A DNA stretch of 64,000 nucleotides from Mimachlamys varia (taxonomy: Eukaryota > Mollusca > Bivalvia > Pectinida > Pectinidae). The position numbers and the translations under genes are program-made. The notes under the pieces were generated by a model. The model was not told where the DNA came from. It made no database searches and saw only the letters and a program-made list of their open reading frames with translations. The DNA lies in the NCBI GenBank assembly GCA_947623455.1, contig OX392542.1, positions 12,655,625 through 12,719,624 on the forward strand. The letters are read 5' to 3'. This document shows, one piece after another, positions 35,176 through 46,571 of this stretch (its first letter is position 1; each line of letters opens with the position of its first letter).

Positions 35176-36499
35176 CAGGCTAATATATAATATACAGAAA
35201 TTGCATTAAATCATTCTATCATTCTTCATCGGAAGTATGTCGCTGTCGACAGCAGGATAAGTCTCCTCGACTGTACACACTACATTGGGTCCTTGGCCGA
35301 CCGCGATATCTTAGCTTTAGGACACGATCTTTACAAACGTCTTTTTCCAGGTTGCAATTAGATGTTAAGGCGCTACATAAATGTTCGAAACTATCGGGTC
35401 CCAGTGATATATGGGTGCATGTAACGAAGGGTGGGACATTCCAAGAAGAAAGATAAAAGAGAAAGATGGGCTGTACCTGGGAGATTATGCAGGACGATAC
35501 TGTATAACCCTGGGTTACTGGGTTCTTCCTTCCGTGATTTTACTGATCTGTCTGTTGTATTTTGTGTACGCGTTAAGCACTGTTCTTTGTATATATAATA
35601 TTGAAACCTAGCTTTTGTATGTATCGTCAATGACTTCCTATTTACATTAAAAAACACACCGTTCCGGTGCCCCCCTCCTCCTGTTTTTTTAAGAATGCGG
35701 TTAAAAAATATACTTAACGCATATATACACCCTGTTCCATTGGGTTCAACCATTGGATGCTTTGTTATATTCCGCTTTCACCGAAACGGGGGCTACTAAT
35801 TTGGGTTCGTCCGTCTGTCTGTCTGTCCGTCTGTGACGCTTTGTTTCCTTGCAATAACGGCAACAAATATTATTCGATTTTCTTAAACTTTGAAACTTAA
35901 TTACAAGGTAAAATGCCTAAAGGCCAAGTTCGATCGCCACTTTTGGAGGACGTTATTTTGCGGAGCTATATGGCCCCTCGATTAACGTTTCTGTGCAATC
36001 ACGGCAACGCATATTTCCGATTTATATGTACAATGGACCCTCGATAATCTGAACACCTTCGTTTCCTGCCCATACCGTCCGGATTACGAGTTTTCCGGAC
36101 TGCCAAGTTTTGGACTGGTGAGTACAAATAACATTATGGAAATCTGTTCCCGTCCATTTCCGTCCGGATTGTGAGATTGTACCTACAATATGATTACCCC
36201 CATTATTAACGGGGTGGGGGGGGGGGGTATTAATGTACATGTAGAATTCACTTATTGATAATGACCTGACGCGGTTAATCTTAATGCCCCTGTTACACAT
36301 ACTTATGTCCCTTTCTAAGCAGTTTCCGCGTTCCATATAATAGGATAGTCTTTCAGCAATCAATAAGTCCAAATTGCTAAAATGGTCGATCACATCATCG
36401 ATCCCCTTAAGTATACCAATTAGGACTCGACTAAACTTTTTCACTAGATAACATATCATATGCATGACAGATACGGTTATGCTTTCGGCCAAACCCCAA
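35176..36499. other. Intergenic, little recognised
   Basis: Contains a short (GTCT)n run near 35810-35835 and a G-homopolymer near 36217. A 66-codon ORF at 35411-35611 ends in a hydrophobic segment, but no homology is recognised and no supporting exon structure is seen. Confidence 0.4.
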
Positions 36500-36508
36500 T
36501 ACTTTGCC

Positions 36509-37077
36509 CAATCTGATTAAAATACAGATCCTCACTATTACTTTCGTGTGTAGGATCTGACAGCGACCAGTAGAAGGTCATGTGCAGATGACCTTTATTA
36601 TTTCCATATCTTGGAAATGAACATCCAATCAAAATGCACCTTGTAAACGGTGTTTGGTAGACGAACAAAAATGGCGGCGGATCGAAGCGAAGAAGAGAAA
36701 ATCGTTCCGGGCGTAATATAACAATTTGATTAGTATATTTTGTGATATTTTTTTTACCTCTAGTTTTTATTTCTTCTCGGACAAACGAAAAACTACAAAT
36801 CAAACTGATAATGTCTAAAAAGAACACACGCCTTGGCGAAGAGACCGCTGAACTGGGCGTTGCCATTTTTGTATACGGTCGTTCGGGTTTCTCGATACTT
36901 TACTCTGGTTTAACGACAAGTCTAGAAACAAATCGAAATTAGCTCTTCACTTTCAGAATCTGGTAAGCAGCGATTTGATTGGTGGATACAAAGGTCATCT
37001 GCACATGACCTTCTACTGGTCGCTGTCAGATCCTACACACGATAGTAATAGTGAGGATCTGTATTTTAATCAGATTG
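36509..37077. mobile_element. Non-autonomous Mutator-like element (569 bp, 88-bp TIRs, 9-bp TSD)
   Basis: TACTTTGCC is duplicated at 36500-36508 and 37078-37086. The termini CAATCTGATTAAAATACAGA are inverted and extend 88 bases with one mismatch (position 35). Long TIRs and a 9-bp TSD indicate the Mutator/MULE superfamily. The interior encodes nothing recognisable. Nearly identical TIRs imply a fairly recent insertion. Confidence 0.88.
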
Positions 37078-37086
37078 TACTTTGCC

Positions 37087-38264
37087 CAAAATTTGGAATA
37101 TTTTGATGGAATATATTGTAGCATAAAATCTGTACTAGTCCGACATAGTGTCCCCACGAGACTCAAGAAGGGAGCTTGTGTATCTCTGTTGTGCTGATGT
37201 ACTAATGATCGATCGGACTATCGAAAAACAGTTCGTGTAAACTCATTTTAATTTACATTTACAGTTAACTCCACTAACTCGAAGTCGTGAGAACCTGATG
37301 AATAGTTCGGGGAATACATGGTATTCGAGTATTCCGAGCTTGATTGAATATGTTATTCCCTTCGCGGACAACCCATTTTTGTTTAACATCAAAACCGATG
37401 TGTGCGCACGCGTGATCGTGTGCGTGTCTCAATTTATAATATTACTAAAATTTTGAAAATTTTTCAATCCATGAGAGGCAATTATTTTTTCAGGCACAAA
37501 GCGTTACGAACTTCATAAAGGCATAATGTGTATCAACCTTTGTATATAAGAACAACTTTACTATCAGTTGAATTTATATGTAGTGCTTACAGTGTCGTAA
37601 AGGAACTTTACAATTTCAGAAACAGTTGGAACCTGTTTCTTGAAAACATCCCTTTGAACCACGACGTTTCCTGACTTTTTTGTTTTGCCTACATTCAGCA
37701 ATGGTAGATTTTTTCAACAGGCCCGTACTGAGAATCACTGCTACGAACATTTTCAATTGTTAATCTCTTCCATTGTTCTAGGCCAAGAATGTATACGTGT
37801 TTAGGAATTGTCTTGCGTATCTGAGGTAACCACATTTGCACGTTACTTAAGGAATTAAATTGATTTTTTCAACATTCATGAGGTCATAACCTTCTCTTTT
37901 TGGACATATTTCGTAAATCGTACTGATAGTACTGTATTTCAGACAGTCTATTATTGTTTGTAATGATGCTGTACATATTCTCCTGACCAGTGTCGAAATT
38001 ATTGAGAAGAAATAGCACGCATTTTGTAAGTTTAGAATTTGAGAGATACATTGTACATGTATCAATAAAAACTAAATGTATAGTTTACTATTGTAAAGAT
38101 TATAACATGAAAATGAAAAATGACGTTTATGAAAGAAAATAAATACGAGCGTGTACCGTACTCTCTACCTTCAGGACTAGAGATCAAGATATATGTCATA
38201 TGAATATTCTGATTCGCACACAAGTTAACAATATTTTTATTTTATTAATACATATTTAATATAG
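37087..38264. other. Intergenic, nothing recognised
   Basis: No domain-bearing ORF, RNA gene or obvious repeat seen. Confidence 0.4.
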
Positions 38265-38421
38265 GGATTGAAAGTCATTTTTTTAAAACTTTCATAGTGC
38301 TATGAAAGGTCAGCCGTTACATCCATATTTGAATGAAGCCCGCTAGGGCTTCATGCTAAATATGGATGTAACGGCTGACCTTTCATAGCACTTTGAAAGT
38401 TAAAAAAATGACTTTCAATCC
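38265..38421. repeat. Long perfect-type hairpin (157 bp)
   Basis: Arms of about 70 bases starting GGATTGAAAGTCATTTTTTT are almost perfectly complementary, with the palindromic centre AAGCCCGCTAGGGCTT. Layout resembles the hairpin at 42191-42330 (poly-T, CATAG...TATGAAA, then a GC-rich palindromic centre). Probably a fold-back MITE family. Confidence 0.8.
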
Positions 38422-40460
38422 ATATATTTACATTTTTACTATAGCACAGTTGCTTAACTTCATTTATATTTTTTCCAATTAATAGTTTATTACCCGCTTT
38501 TGTATATGTGTCGTCATTTTAACGACATTGGCGGAACAGCCAAGCTTGAATAAATTGGCGCCAATGATAATAATTAGTCATTTGAGCGTTTGACGAAAGG
38601 GCATTCTCCAAGTTATTCGAAGCGGCGCGACAAGATTCTCATCGAACAAGTTTGATCTATGACGTCATTATTAAACACGTGCTACGTCTCGAGAACCATT
38701 GCTTTCATACTTTTATGAAAGGTACTTTTGCTGGTAATCTTTATATAGTGGGTTGCAGCGCAAATGTAAATATATATTGTTTATAGAACACTGTAGTTTA
38801 CATTAACCAATACTAAAACGTTGTAAAAATACTGTATTAGCTATGTCAATGAGATAATAGCACATAATTTTGCATTTGTTCACCACCGGAGTGGGGGCTG
38901 GGGGGTATAACAGGTAACAGTACGAAAACAAAACAAACAATATAATTATCTACAATATATACAGAGTAGAAATATACAACATAACATGGAAGGACGTGGC
39001 TCCGATAGCATGAAGCAGATTATTTAGGCCCGGCGTGGGCAAGATATCTTTCATAATTCCATTTCATAACAAAAGTTAGATGCTAAAAAGCAACATAAAA
39101 CATTTTAAGTGTGCCCTTTACAGGAATCGAGATCCTCACCTTTATAATCCAAGACTCTAAGCCATGCAAAAATGCATTTACACATATTTAATTTTACCAA
39201 TATTTCATTTTACGAAAATGCTTTAACCTTGAATTAAGAAAACAAAGCAATATTTAAAACAAAAAATCAACAAGTACCCCTCCTAACAAAGGGTTTGGTC
39301 CGTACAGCTTTATTGCAAAACTTTTCTTACTATACATGCTGCTCAGCATCACTATTGGATAAACGAAATATAACGTGAATAATGATTAACATCTTGTTAT
39401 CGCTTCACAACGTGAGCCATGTGTATCCGTAGAACTTCATACCTTATAAGATTCACAAGAAAACAAATGGACTGAATAACATCTAACCTACTACAGATGG
39501 TAAATGGTTCGTTACTGTATTGATAATGTGGGAAAACACAAAAGCGATGTAGCATATATATGCATCACGTTGAACAATAACGTTATTGACGTCGCCAGTC
39601 TGAAGACGTCCCGGCTCTAATTTACGTCATTATTTACCTGAAGTGACGTCAAAACCTTTTTAAATATGTAGGTGAGATATCTCCCTATATAGTTGTTTTA
39701 GCTAAAATTAGAAATGTGATGTCCATTTTTGGCGCACTTGCATCGGCTCGAAATCGGCTTTGTGGCACTAAACGTAGTTAATTTGAAATTAAATAGAATG
39801 AATAAATATATTAAAATTTAATTTGGTATGTTGATTCATCATGATAAAATGCAGGTCAAGTATTAATTTTGTGATGATCCACTAATACATTCGAAAGTAA
39901 GGCTGATTTAAGTTGAGAATTTTAAGTGTTTAGGGCATGATCCAACGTGGAACCTTGTCGAACTCCAGTCAGTGTAAGATTTTCCCAAGAGTTCTTTCTC
40001 TTGGACGAATTCCCATCAAACTTTCAAGTTGAGTTTGGTTGCAACAACTGTTGTTAGAATGTAAAGAGTTTTGTATATATACATTTTGTAACTACCAACA
40101 TAAAACAGAACAAAAAACAAAGACTTTGCCGCAAGGTCTTTCGGCCTTCTCAGGCTTCTTCAGGCGGACTGTTGTTTATTTTTGTCTTTTACAATTGATA
40201 TTTTTTTTTGTTTTCAAAAATCTGCATCATTTTCTCACTGTCTTTCATGTAATTTTTATGATGTTTTTTTACCGGTAACATGTAACATTTATTACCACCA
40301 TATAAATTCATGATTATCATTTGTCAATGTGTTTTTATGCTATGTTTACCCTTTTTAACTCAGATTAGAAATGACTATCATGATGGAAGCGGTCAATCTT
40401 AGGACTGCGAGTGATGCTGAGGTTGAGTTTGGTGAGTAGCTTTGTATTATTATCAAAAGA
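38422..40460. other. Intergenic, little recognised
   Basis: A short stretch near 38700-38735 (CTTTCATACTTTTATGAAAGG) resembles hairpin-family subterminal sequence, also seen at 42020-42045. Otherwise AT-rich without genes. 40120-40170 holds a CTTCTCAGGCTTCTTCAGG motif reminiscent of repeat DNA. Confidence 0.4.
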
Positions 40461-40463
40461 TTA

Positions 40464-41466
40464 CACGGTACACTATATATACCACGGTACACTATATATA
40501 CCGCGGTACACTATATATACCGCGGTACACTATATCTACCACGGTACACTATATATACCGCGGTACACTATATATACCGCGGTACTCTATATGTATACCA
40601 CGGTACACTATATATACCACGGTACACTATATATACCGCGGTACACTATATATACCGCGGTACACTATATATACCGCGGTACACAATATATACCGCGGTA
40701 CACTATATATACCACGGTACACTATATATACCGCGGTACACTATATATACCACGGTACACTATATCTACCACGGTACACTATATATACCACGGTACACTA
40801 TATATACCACGGTACACTATATAAACCACGGTATACTATATATACCGCGGTACACTATATATACCGCGGTACACTATATATACCACGGTACACTATATCT
40901 ACCACGGTACACTATATATACCACGGTACACTATATATACCACGGTACACTTAAATACCACGGTACACTATATATACCACGGTACACTTAAATACCACGG
41001 TACACTATATATACCACGGTACACTTAAATACCACGGTACACTATATATACCACGGTACACTTAAATACCACGGTACACTATATATACCACGGTACACTA
41101 TATATACCACGGTACACTTAAATACCACGGTACACTATATATACCGCGGTACACTATATCTACCACGGTACACTATATATACCGCGGTACACTATATATA
41201 CCACGGTACACTATATATACCACGGTACACTACATCTACCACGGTACACTATATATACCACGTACACTATATATACCACGGTACACTATATATACCACGG
41301 TACACTATATCTACCACGGTACACTACATCTACCACGGTACACTATATATACCACGGTACACTATATATACCACGGTACACTACATCTACCACGGTACAC
41401 TACATCTACCACGGTACACTATATATACCACGGTACACTATATATACCACGGTACACTACATCTAC
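40464..41466. repeat. 19-bp minisatellite (about 53 units)
   Basis: Units CCACGGTACACTATATATA, with CCGCGG, ATCTACC and TTAAATA variants. ORFs of up to 170 codons result from 19-aa reading cycles and are not genes. The CCGCGG variants cluster in the first half and TTAAATA variants in the middle, a sign of local expansion. Confidence 0.95.
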
Positions 41467-41832
41467 CTTGCGACAGCGGACCAGTTGATACATTGTTTCA
41501 GTTTAACAAAAAAAAAAGATAAGTGGAATGGAAGCAACGCATGTAAGAAGCGTTTTCGGTTATGGAATGTTAACTGTTTCAAAAGCCAGAAGTTTACCGA
41601 AATGGCTGTGTTTGACCATACAGGTAAGTGACAAAATAGCTGCTTTTGTAAAACAGTTGCGAGAAAAGCCAAATGGCATTTTATCTTAAATTGTGGTGGA
41701 ATTCGTATATATTTGACACTTACGCATTCAGATCGGAAAGTGCTAATTCACTGCTTATTGTCAAATATCGCTAGAGTAAATTTGTCATAGTAAGCATGTG
41801 CTGTAGTTGAGGCACATGGGTTTACCATATAT

Positions 41833-41880
41833 AGAGGATCGTACACGAGTGTCGATGTAATATGGAATTTATTAAACGAG
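41833..41880. repeat. Partial copy of the 123-204 fold-back family
   Basis: TACACGAGTGTCGATGTAAT followed by ATGGAATTTATTAAACGAGTT corresponds to one arm and the loop of the hairpin at 123-204. Confidence 0.6.
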
Positions 41881-42190
41881 TTAGATACTTTTATATGTCA
41901 CGAGCCTTTAGGCGAACGTAAGCATGAATTACGTTATGTCAGTTTCATTCATATTATAATTAATTTTCCATTGATTGTATGCAGAATGCGGCTTTCTGAT
42001 TGGTTGAGATTTTCTTTTCATACTTCTATGAAAAAAAACCCGAAAATGGCGCGAAAAATGTGACGTCACAATGCGGCAATTGATGTTGCGTATTGATTTG
42101 TAAAAAAGAATCCGTTGTTAGATCAGCCAAATTGTACATAAACATGTTTTAAATTTAAAAACAAGTTTCAAAAATTAATTATAAACATTG

Positions 42191-42330
42191 ATAATCAATT
42201 TTTTTTTAATTTCATAGGGTTATGAAAAAAAAAAAATTGCTTGCAAACTTTTGTAAGAATCCGCTACGCGGATTCATACAGTTTGCAAACAATTTTTTTT
42301 TCATACCCCAATGAAACTAAATAAAATTGT
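42191..42330. repeat. Long imperfect hairpin with GC-rich palindromic centre
   Basis: The arms pair T-rich/A-rich tracts, GTTTGCAAAC-type segments and the centre AATCCGCTACGCGGATT. Same plan as 38265-38421. Confidence 0.75.
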
Positions 42331-42499
42331 CATCAATGCTTAAACACATTTATTTAACACCAAATATGTATTAACATGATACATGCACCATCAGAATATG
42401 CTATAACGTCCCTATATTGCCTCCACGAGATACATGTACCAACAACGGTATACAATAGACGACAGTATTTGTGTAGCTCTCCCGGATACTCTAATTTAC

Positions 42500-42705
42500 A
42501 GACTGATATTATTTGAATATTATTTACTAAAATATGTTTTTTTCTAAGTACAGAGTTCATTTAATTTCGTGGGCTGAACTGCATTTTACATCAATTTTAA
42601 ACATAATTAGATAAAGTTTGTGCCAATTATTGAAAGGTTACATTAAAATATTACCATTTTTAACCCGGTAACAACCAATATTACTGTACCTACATGTAGT
42701 CCTTA
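42500..42705 (+). repeat. Dispersed direct repeat, copy 2
   Basis: Counterpart of 33220-33425, diverged. No ORF. Confidence 0.6.
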
Positions 42706-43002
42706 ACAGGTGATGTACGTATGTACGATCACGGACTGGGATTACAATCTTGGTTCCATTACATATTGACTCAAGGCGTTATCTATATGCAATTAAACGT
42801 ATACTTCATTTTTGTTGTATAAAAAATAAGCGTAGTATGGTCGAAGCGAGACCTACAACGGCACTTGGACGTTCGGTGATCCGGATGCGGTTTGGGAGCG
42901 GTCCGTGTATACCTATATTCAGCGCGCCTATCTTTATAATGAGGGCACCTCTCGTATTTCATGTACTTGCTGATATAGATAGCTATTTCTGAATTGAAAT
43001 TT

Positions 43003-43070
43003 ATTCATGAAAACAAAACCAAACGTAAATTTCTGAATTGAAATTTACGTTTGGTTTTGTTTTCATGAAT
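43003..43070. repeat. Perfect 30-bp inverted repeat with 8-base loop
   Basis: ATTCATGAAAACAAAACCAA and the next ten bases (43003-43032) are exactly complementary to 43041-43070. Could form a cruciform or stem-loop; no known RNA family recognised. Confidence 0.9.
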
Positions 43071-43095
43071 ATGAAGACATCATCAAATTTGCCGA

Positions 43096-43318
43096 TAGAA
43101 ATGAATGAAAATAAAATATATAATATGTCTGAAATGAATTGTATACTTTATGTGCCACCTAGCACAGAAATGAATGAAAATACAATATATAATATATAAG
43201 TCTGGAATAAATTGTATATTACATGTACCACCTAGCACAAAAATGAATGAAAAATACAATATAATTATAATATACAAGTCTGGAATAAATTGTATATTAC
43301 ATGTACCACCTAGGACAG
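43096..43318. repeat. Short tandem repeat of about 80-85 bp (3 units)
   Basis: Each unit reads AGAAATGAATGAAAATA..., then GTCTGGAATAAATTGTATA and CACCTAGCACA. Units 2 and 3 are the most similar. Confidence 0.85.
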
Positions 43319-43397
43319 AAACACGACTGGTAATACAAGCAATTGTCCACTCAGAAGGTATGTTTAGTTTGATTTATTATGTTTTCATCCTATTAAC

Positions 43398-43595
43398 AGC
43401 CAGTGTCATTTAAGGACGTGCAACCGTTATTGGAGGTGGAGGAAAGCCGGAGTACCCGGATAAAAACCACCGACCTACGCCAGTACATGGCAACTGTCCC
43501 TTGTGGATTTCGCACTGGCAACCCAGAGATGAAGGGCTAGTGGTAGAATGTCGGGACACCCTACCACTCGGCCACCGCAGCCACCTCATTGGATG
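43398..43595 (-). mobile_element. tRNA-derived SINE, near full length
   Basis: Minus strand: GGCTGCGGTGGCCGAGTGGT A box, TTGCCAGTGCGAAATCC diverged B box region, CGGGTACTCCGGCTTTCC body, AATGACACTGGCTGTTAATAG end. Same family as 30605-30825. Confidence 0.75.
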
Positions 43596-44089
43596 AAGGG
43601 TAACATTTTTATAGCTATGGTGGGACTGACCCCCAGACCTGAGGGGCGAAGCCCTATTGAGAAAATATAGCTTTTTCCTGTTACAGAATGGACATATATT
43701 ATCTTGTTCTATGTTAATGAGTGCAACAACACAAATGTACATAGCATGGGAATAATAAACGTATCAACGAGTGAAATAAAAATCTACAATGTAAAAAGTG
43801 TCCAACAGAATTCATTACCAGAAGTAATTAATTGCATAAAAGTAATTACGGCGATGAATCCCTTCCATAGGGGCGCACTCTATAACTTGCCTACATATAA
43901 AGTAATTGAGTGATTTAAAGTGACGCACGTACAAACAACAACGGTTCGTCGTCAAAAGCATCTAGGCGGATCCAGGATTTTGGGTTAGAGGGGGCGTGCA
44001 TTTGCTTTTTGAATGAATATTTATGTATAGCTGTTAGGCCGCTCATTCCTATTGAGTTCACAATAGCATTATACATTCTTTGTTGTCCA

Positions 44090-44974
44090 TACGAGGAGTG
44101 TTCGAATAGTTTTACAAACGCACCGTATACTCGAGTATCGCGTGCTTTACGTACATTAAATCAGTACGCACTACATTACCGCTCATCGCTGTATTGTGTG
44201 CATACATTTCATTGAAATCCAGTAACTGGTTCCCTTGCAATATACATGGTGTTGAAAATGGTTAGAAAACGAATAGAAAATGTCGCTGAAACCAGGGGCT
44301 ATATAAAAGCCCACTGTAAGTTCGGATTGAGCATCAAAAGCATACATGATGAGATACATTGTGTGTGCTTCTTATGGAGATCAACGAATATCATTTTCCA
44401 AAGTTTCCACGGTTTACTAAATTTCATTCTGGTCATGAATCGGTCAAAGTTGCCCATTACTCAAAAAGAATTAGGTCTGCGGTTACCAACAAACTGAATG
44501 TCAAAAACATCAAGTAAATCACTGAGAAAGACGCGCGTTATACGGTCAGACAGCTAGCATGAATGACAAACTTGGGTTTAGCATCTACTTTTCAGTAGGA
44601 CATTCTCAAAGTTTGGAAAATAAATAGTTGTTGGATCCCACATTTACTCAATGACGAATAGAAACATACACCGGTACAAATGGCTAAAAAAACTGCCGAA
44701 GAAATACTCAAAATATCAGGAAAGGGCATTTGAAAGTCTCATAGTGGGTGATAAGAGATGGGTGTGCATTTTTAAGAGCCTAAGAGGTAAGTTGACAATA
44801 TGATATGGCTTTTGAAACATGGCAAAAGGCCGAGTATTGCTTAACGAACAGCAAAAGTGTTATACGAAATATTCTTTAGAAATAATTGCCCAATCATGCA
44901 AAATACATTCAAATTTTGATAAGCGTTTCTGAGAAAACAGGTCATTTGCTAAATTTTCGAACACCTACATGTAT
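44090..44974 (+). mobile_element. Mariner-type transposon fossil
   Basis: Terminal sequences TACGAGGAGTGTTCGAATAG and, inverted, TACATGTAGGTGTTCGAAAA resemble mariner TIRs next to TA. Between them (44246-44900) a broken frame conceptually reads RGYIKAHCKFGLSIKSIHDEI (helix-turn-helix region), IPHLL and VGDKRWV, the counterpart of the catalytic GDETWV segment with the DE pair altered. Multiple stops and shifts, and the C-terminal part is missing. Dead element. Confidence 0.7.
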
Positions 44975-46419
44975 CAGACAAATTATGAGGAGAAAGAAAC
45001 ATGGAAGAGGTTTGGAGGGGTAGTTTATTGTCAGACGTATATTATATATTACACACAATTAATATATAAGTTTTATAAACTGTATAAGACAGCAACATGG
45101 TTTGGGAATTTGAAAAAGATTGTCTGTTAAGTTCTGTCATTTATAACAACCATAAGACCACACCAAGACAAGAAAAATGCTCCTATAAATATACACAATA
45201 TAGTAGGATGACTAGAATAAACGTTTACTCTGTTTCATATTTGGTAGCTATGAGTATGGTTGTTGATATTTTCAAAAACGATTGCTAATGAATGTGTGTG
45301 AAATACTTACCCTGGTCAGACTTATGTATAGGCTATAAGCCTGAGTCTCTTAGGGCAACAAGTCCTATTTCTACCAACATATTGGACAGATGGAAAATGT
45401 CAGCGAAATAATTTAGAGATATTTGTGTTGATTTGCAGGCGTTTCTGTGTGTAAGAAAACATGCATATCTTCACCAAAGGGAGACAAACCCAGGGAAATA
45501 AGTGTTCCAGCTGATAATGTGTCCTTCAATTTAGATAACGGTTGCTATGGAGACCTCAGCTAACCTCGGGGAATTTAACATCAACCAGCAGAGTCTGCTC
45601 CACCCCCCTCCCCCTATCATAAAAAATGACCGTACACACACATAATGCTGCACCTTTTAAATTAAGTTTAAATCTAATTAACATCTTACTTGTTAAATAG
45701 CAGAATGTCATCCTGATGATATAATATACAAACATACCAATTACAATCTTAATATGTATGCTGACAGTTAGAGTTGAATTCATGGTATAGAATTATTTCT
45801 TTTATTCAGTGTATATGTAATTAGGCGAGGACTACTGAAAGAATTGTAATGCTCAAATACATAGTAGTATGGTCAAGTTTAATGTTAGTATGACCATTCG
45901 TTCTTGAAGGGAAAGTTTTGTTAACTGCGTCTTGGTGGACTTCTGTCATACAAATCTAGATCAAAGCAAAGCAATCATTGTTTTACAATTTATAATCGGA
46001 GAAGAACACGACGACCTTTCTACGTCACACAAAGGAATAGTAACCTGTCTCCTTTCAGCGATATCGCGACCGTAGACTTCACCAAACTACACGCCACCAA
46101 CGAAACCGTCTGTATGAACACCGTCTCTTACCTGCCCACTCATTTCCCAATGCAGATTAACACCGCAGATTGGTCAGTACTGAGTAGACATGCTGGCTAT
46201 ACATTCTCCTTATGCTAAAATATGAATATATATATATTTAAAAAAACAAAACAAAAATGTTGGAATCAACAACATGAAATATATCTATCAAATGAGGTTT
46301 TACGTTAAATACCCATTATAGAATCAAACTCAAGTTAAAGTGAATACATAAATATTTAAAAGTTGATTCTGTTTACCGAAGCTAATTTTTTTTAGATATC
46401 GGGTTATTTGTTCCCAAAT

Positions 46420-46523
46420 CAACCAATGGTTGTTTAACGTGTCCTGCGCATGTACGATATATAGTGGGGTACTTGATAAAGATTATCATTTTATCTTCTC
46501 GACACGAAGCACAAAACAGCACC
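46420..46523 (+). promoter_or_regulatory. Putative core promoter of the right copy
   Basis: A CCAAT box is at 46423-46427, a half TGCGCA motif at 46445-46450 and a TATA-like GATATATA at 46456-46463, which is 61-68 bases before the ATG. The same order is conserved in inverted form upstream of the left copy, where TGCGCA is doubled. Prediction from motifs only. Confidence 0.45.
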
Positions 46524-46571
46524 ATGGGCAGTGTGGGGCTGGTACTGTGTATCCTGGTCGGCTGTTTTCCG
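46524..46571 (+). CDS. Exon 1, right copy: signal peptide (16 aa)
   Basis: The start codon sits in a good context (AGCACCATGG) and opens MGSVGLVLCILVGCFP, a short hydrophobic leader. The exon ends at a strong donor (CCG|GTATGT), phase 0. An in-frame ATG lies 60 bases upstream, but it would prepend non-hydrophobic residues and overlaps the TATA-like promoter, so the inner ATG is preferred. The inverted copy encodes the same 16 residues with the same donor. Confidence 0.8.

Noticed and set aside
35411..35611. Small membrane protein ORF (66 codons)
   Set aside because: One hydrophobic stretch only; no family resemblance or neighbouring exons.
36022..36866. Overlapping minus-strand ORFs of 156 and 129 codons
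   Set aside because: The first has no recognised domain; the second overlaps the non-autonomous MULE and reads through its TIR.
40411..40954. Repetitive 137-170 codon ORFs
   Set aside because: 19-bp minisatellite read in 57-base cycles; not protein-like.
44009..44215. 68-codon ORF before the mariner frame
   Set aside because: Overlaps the mariner 5' terminal sequence; no protein similarity.
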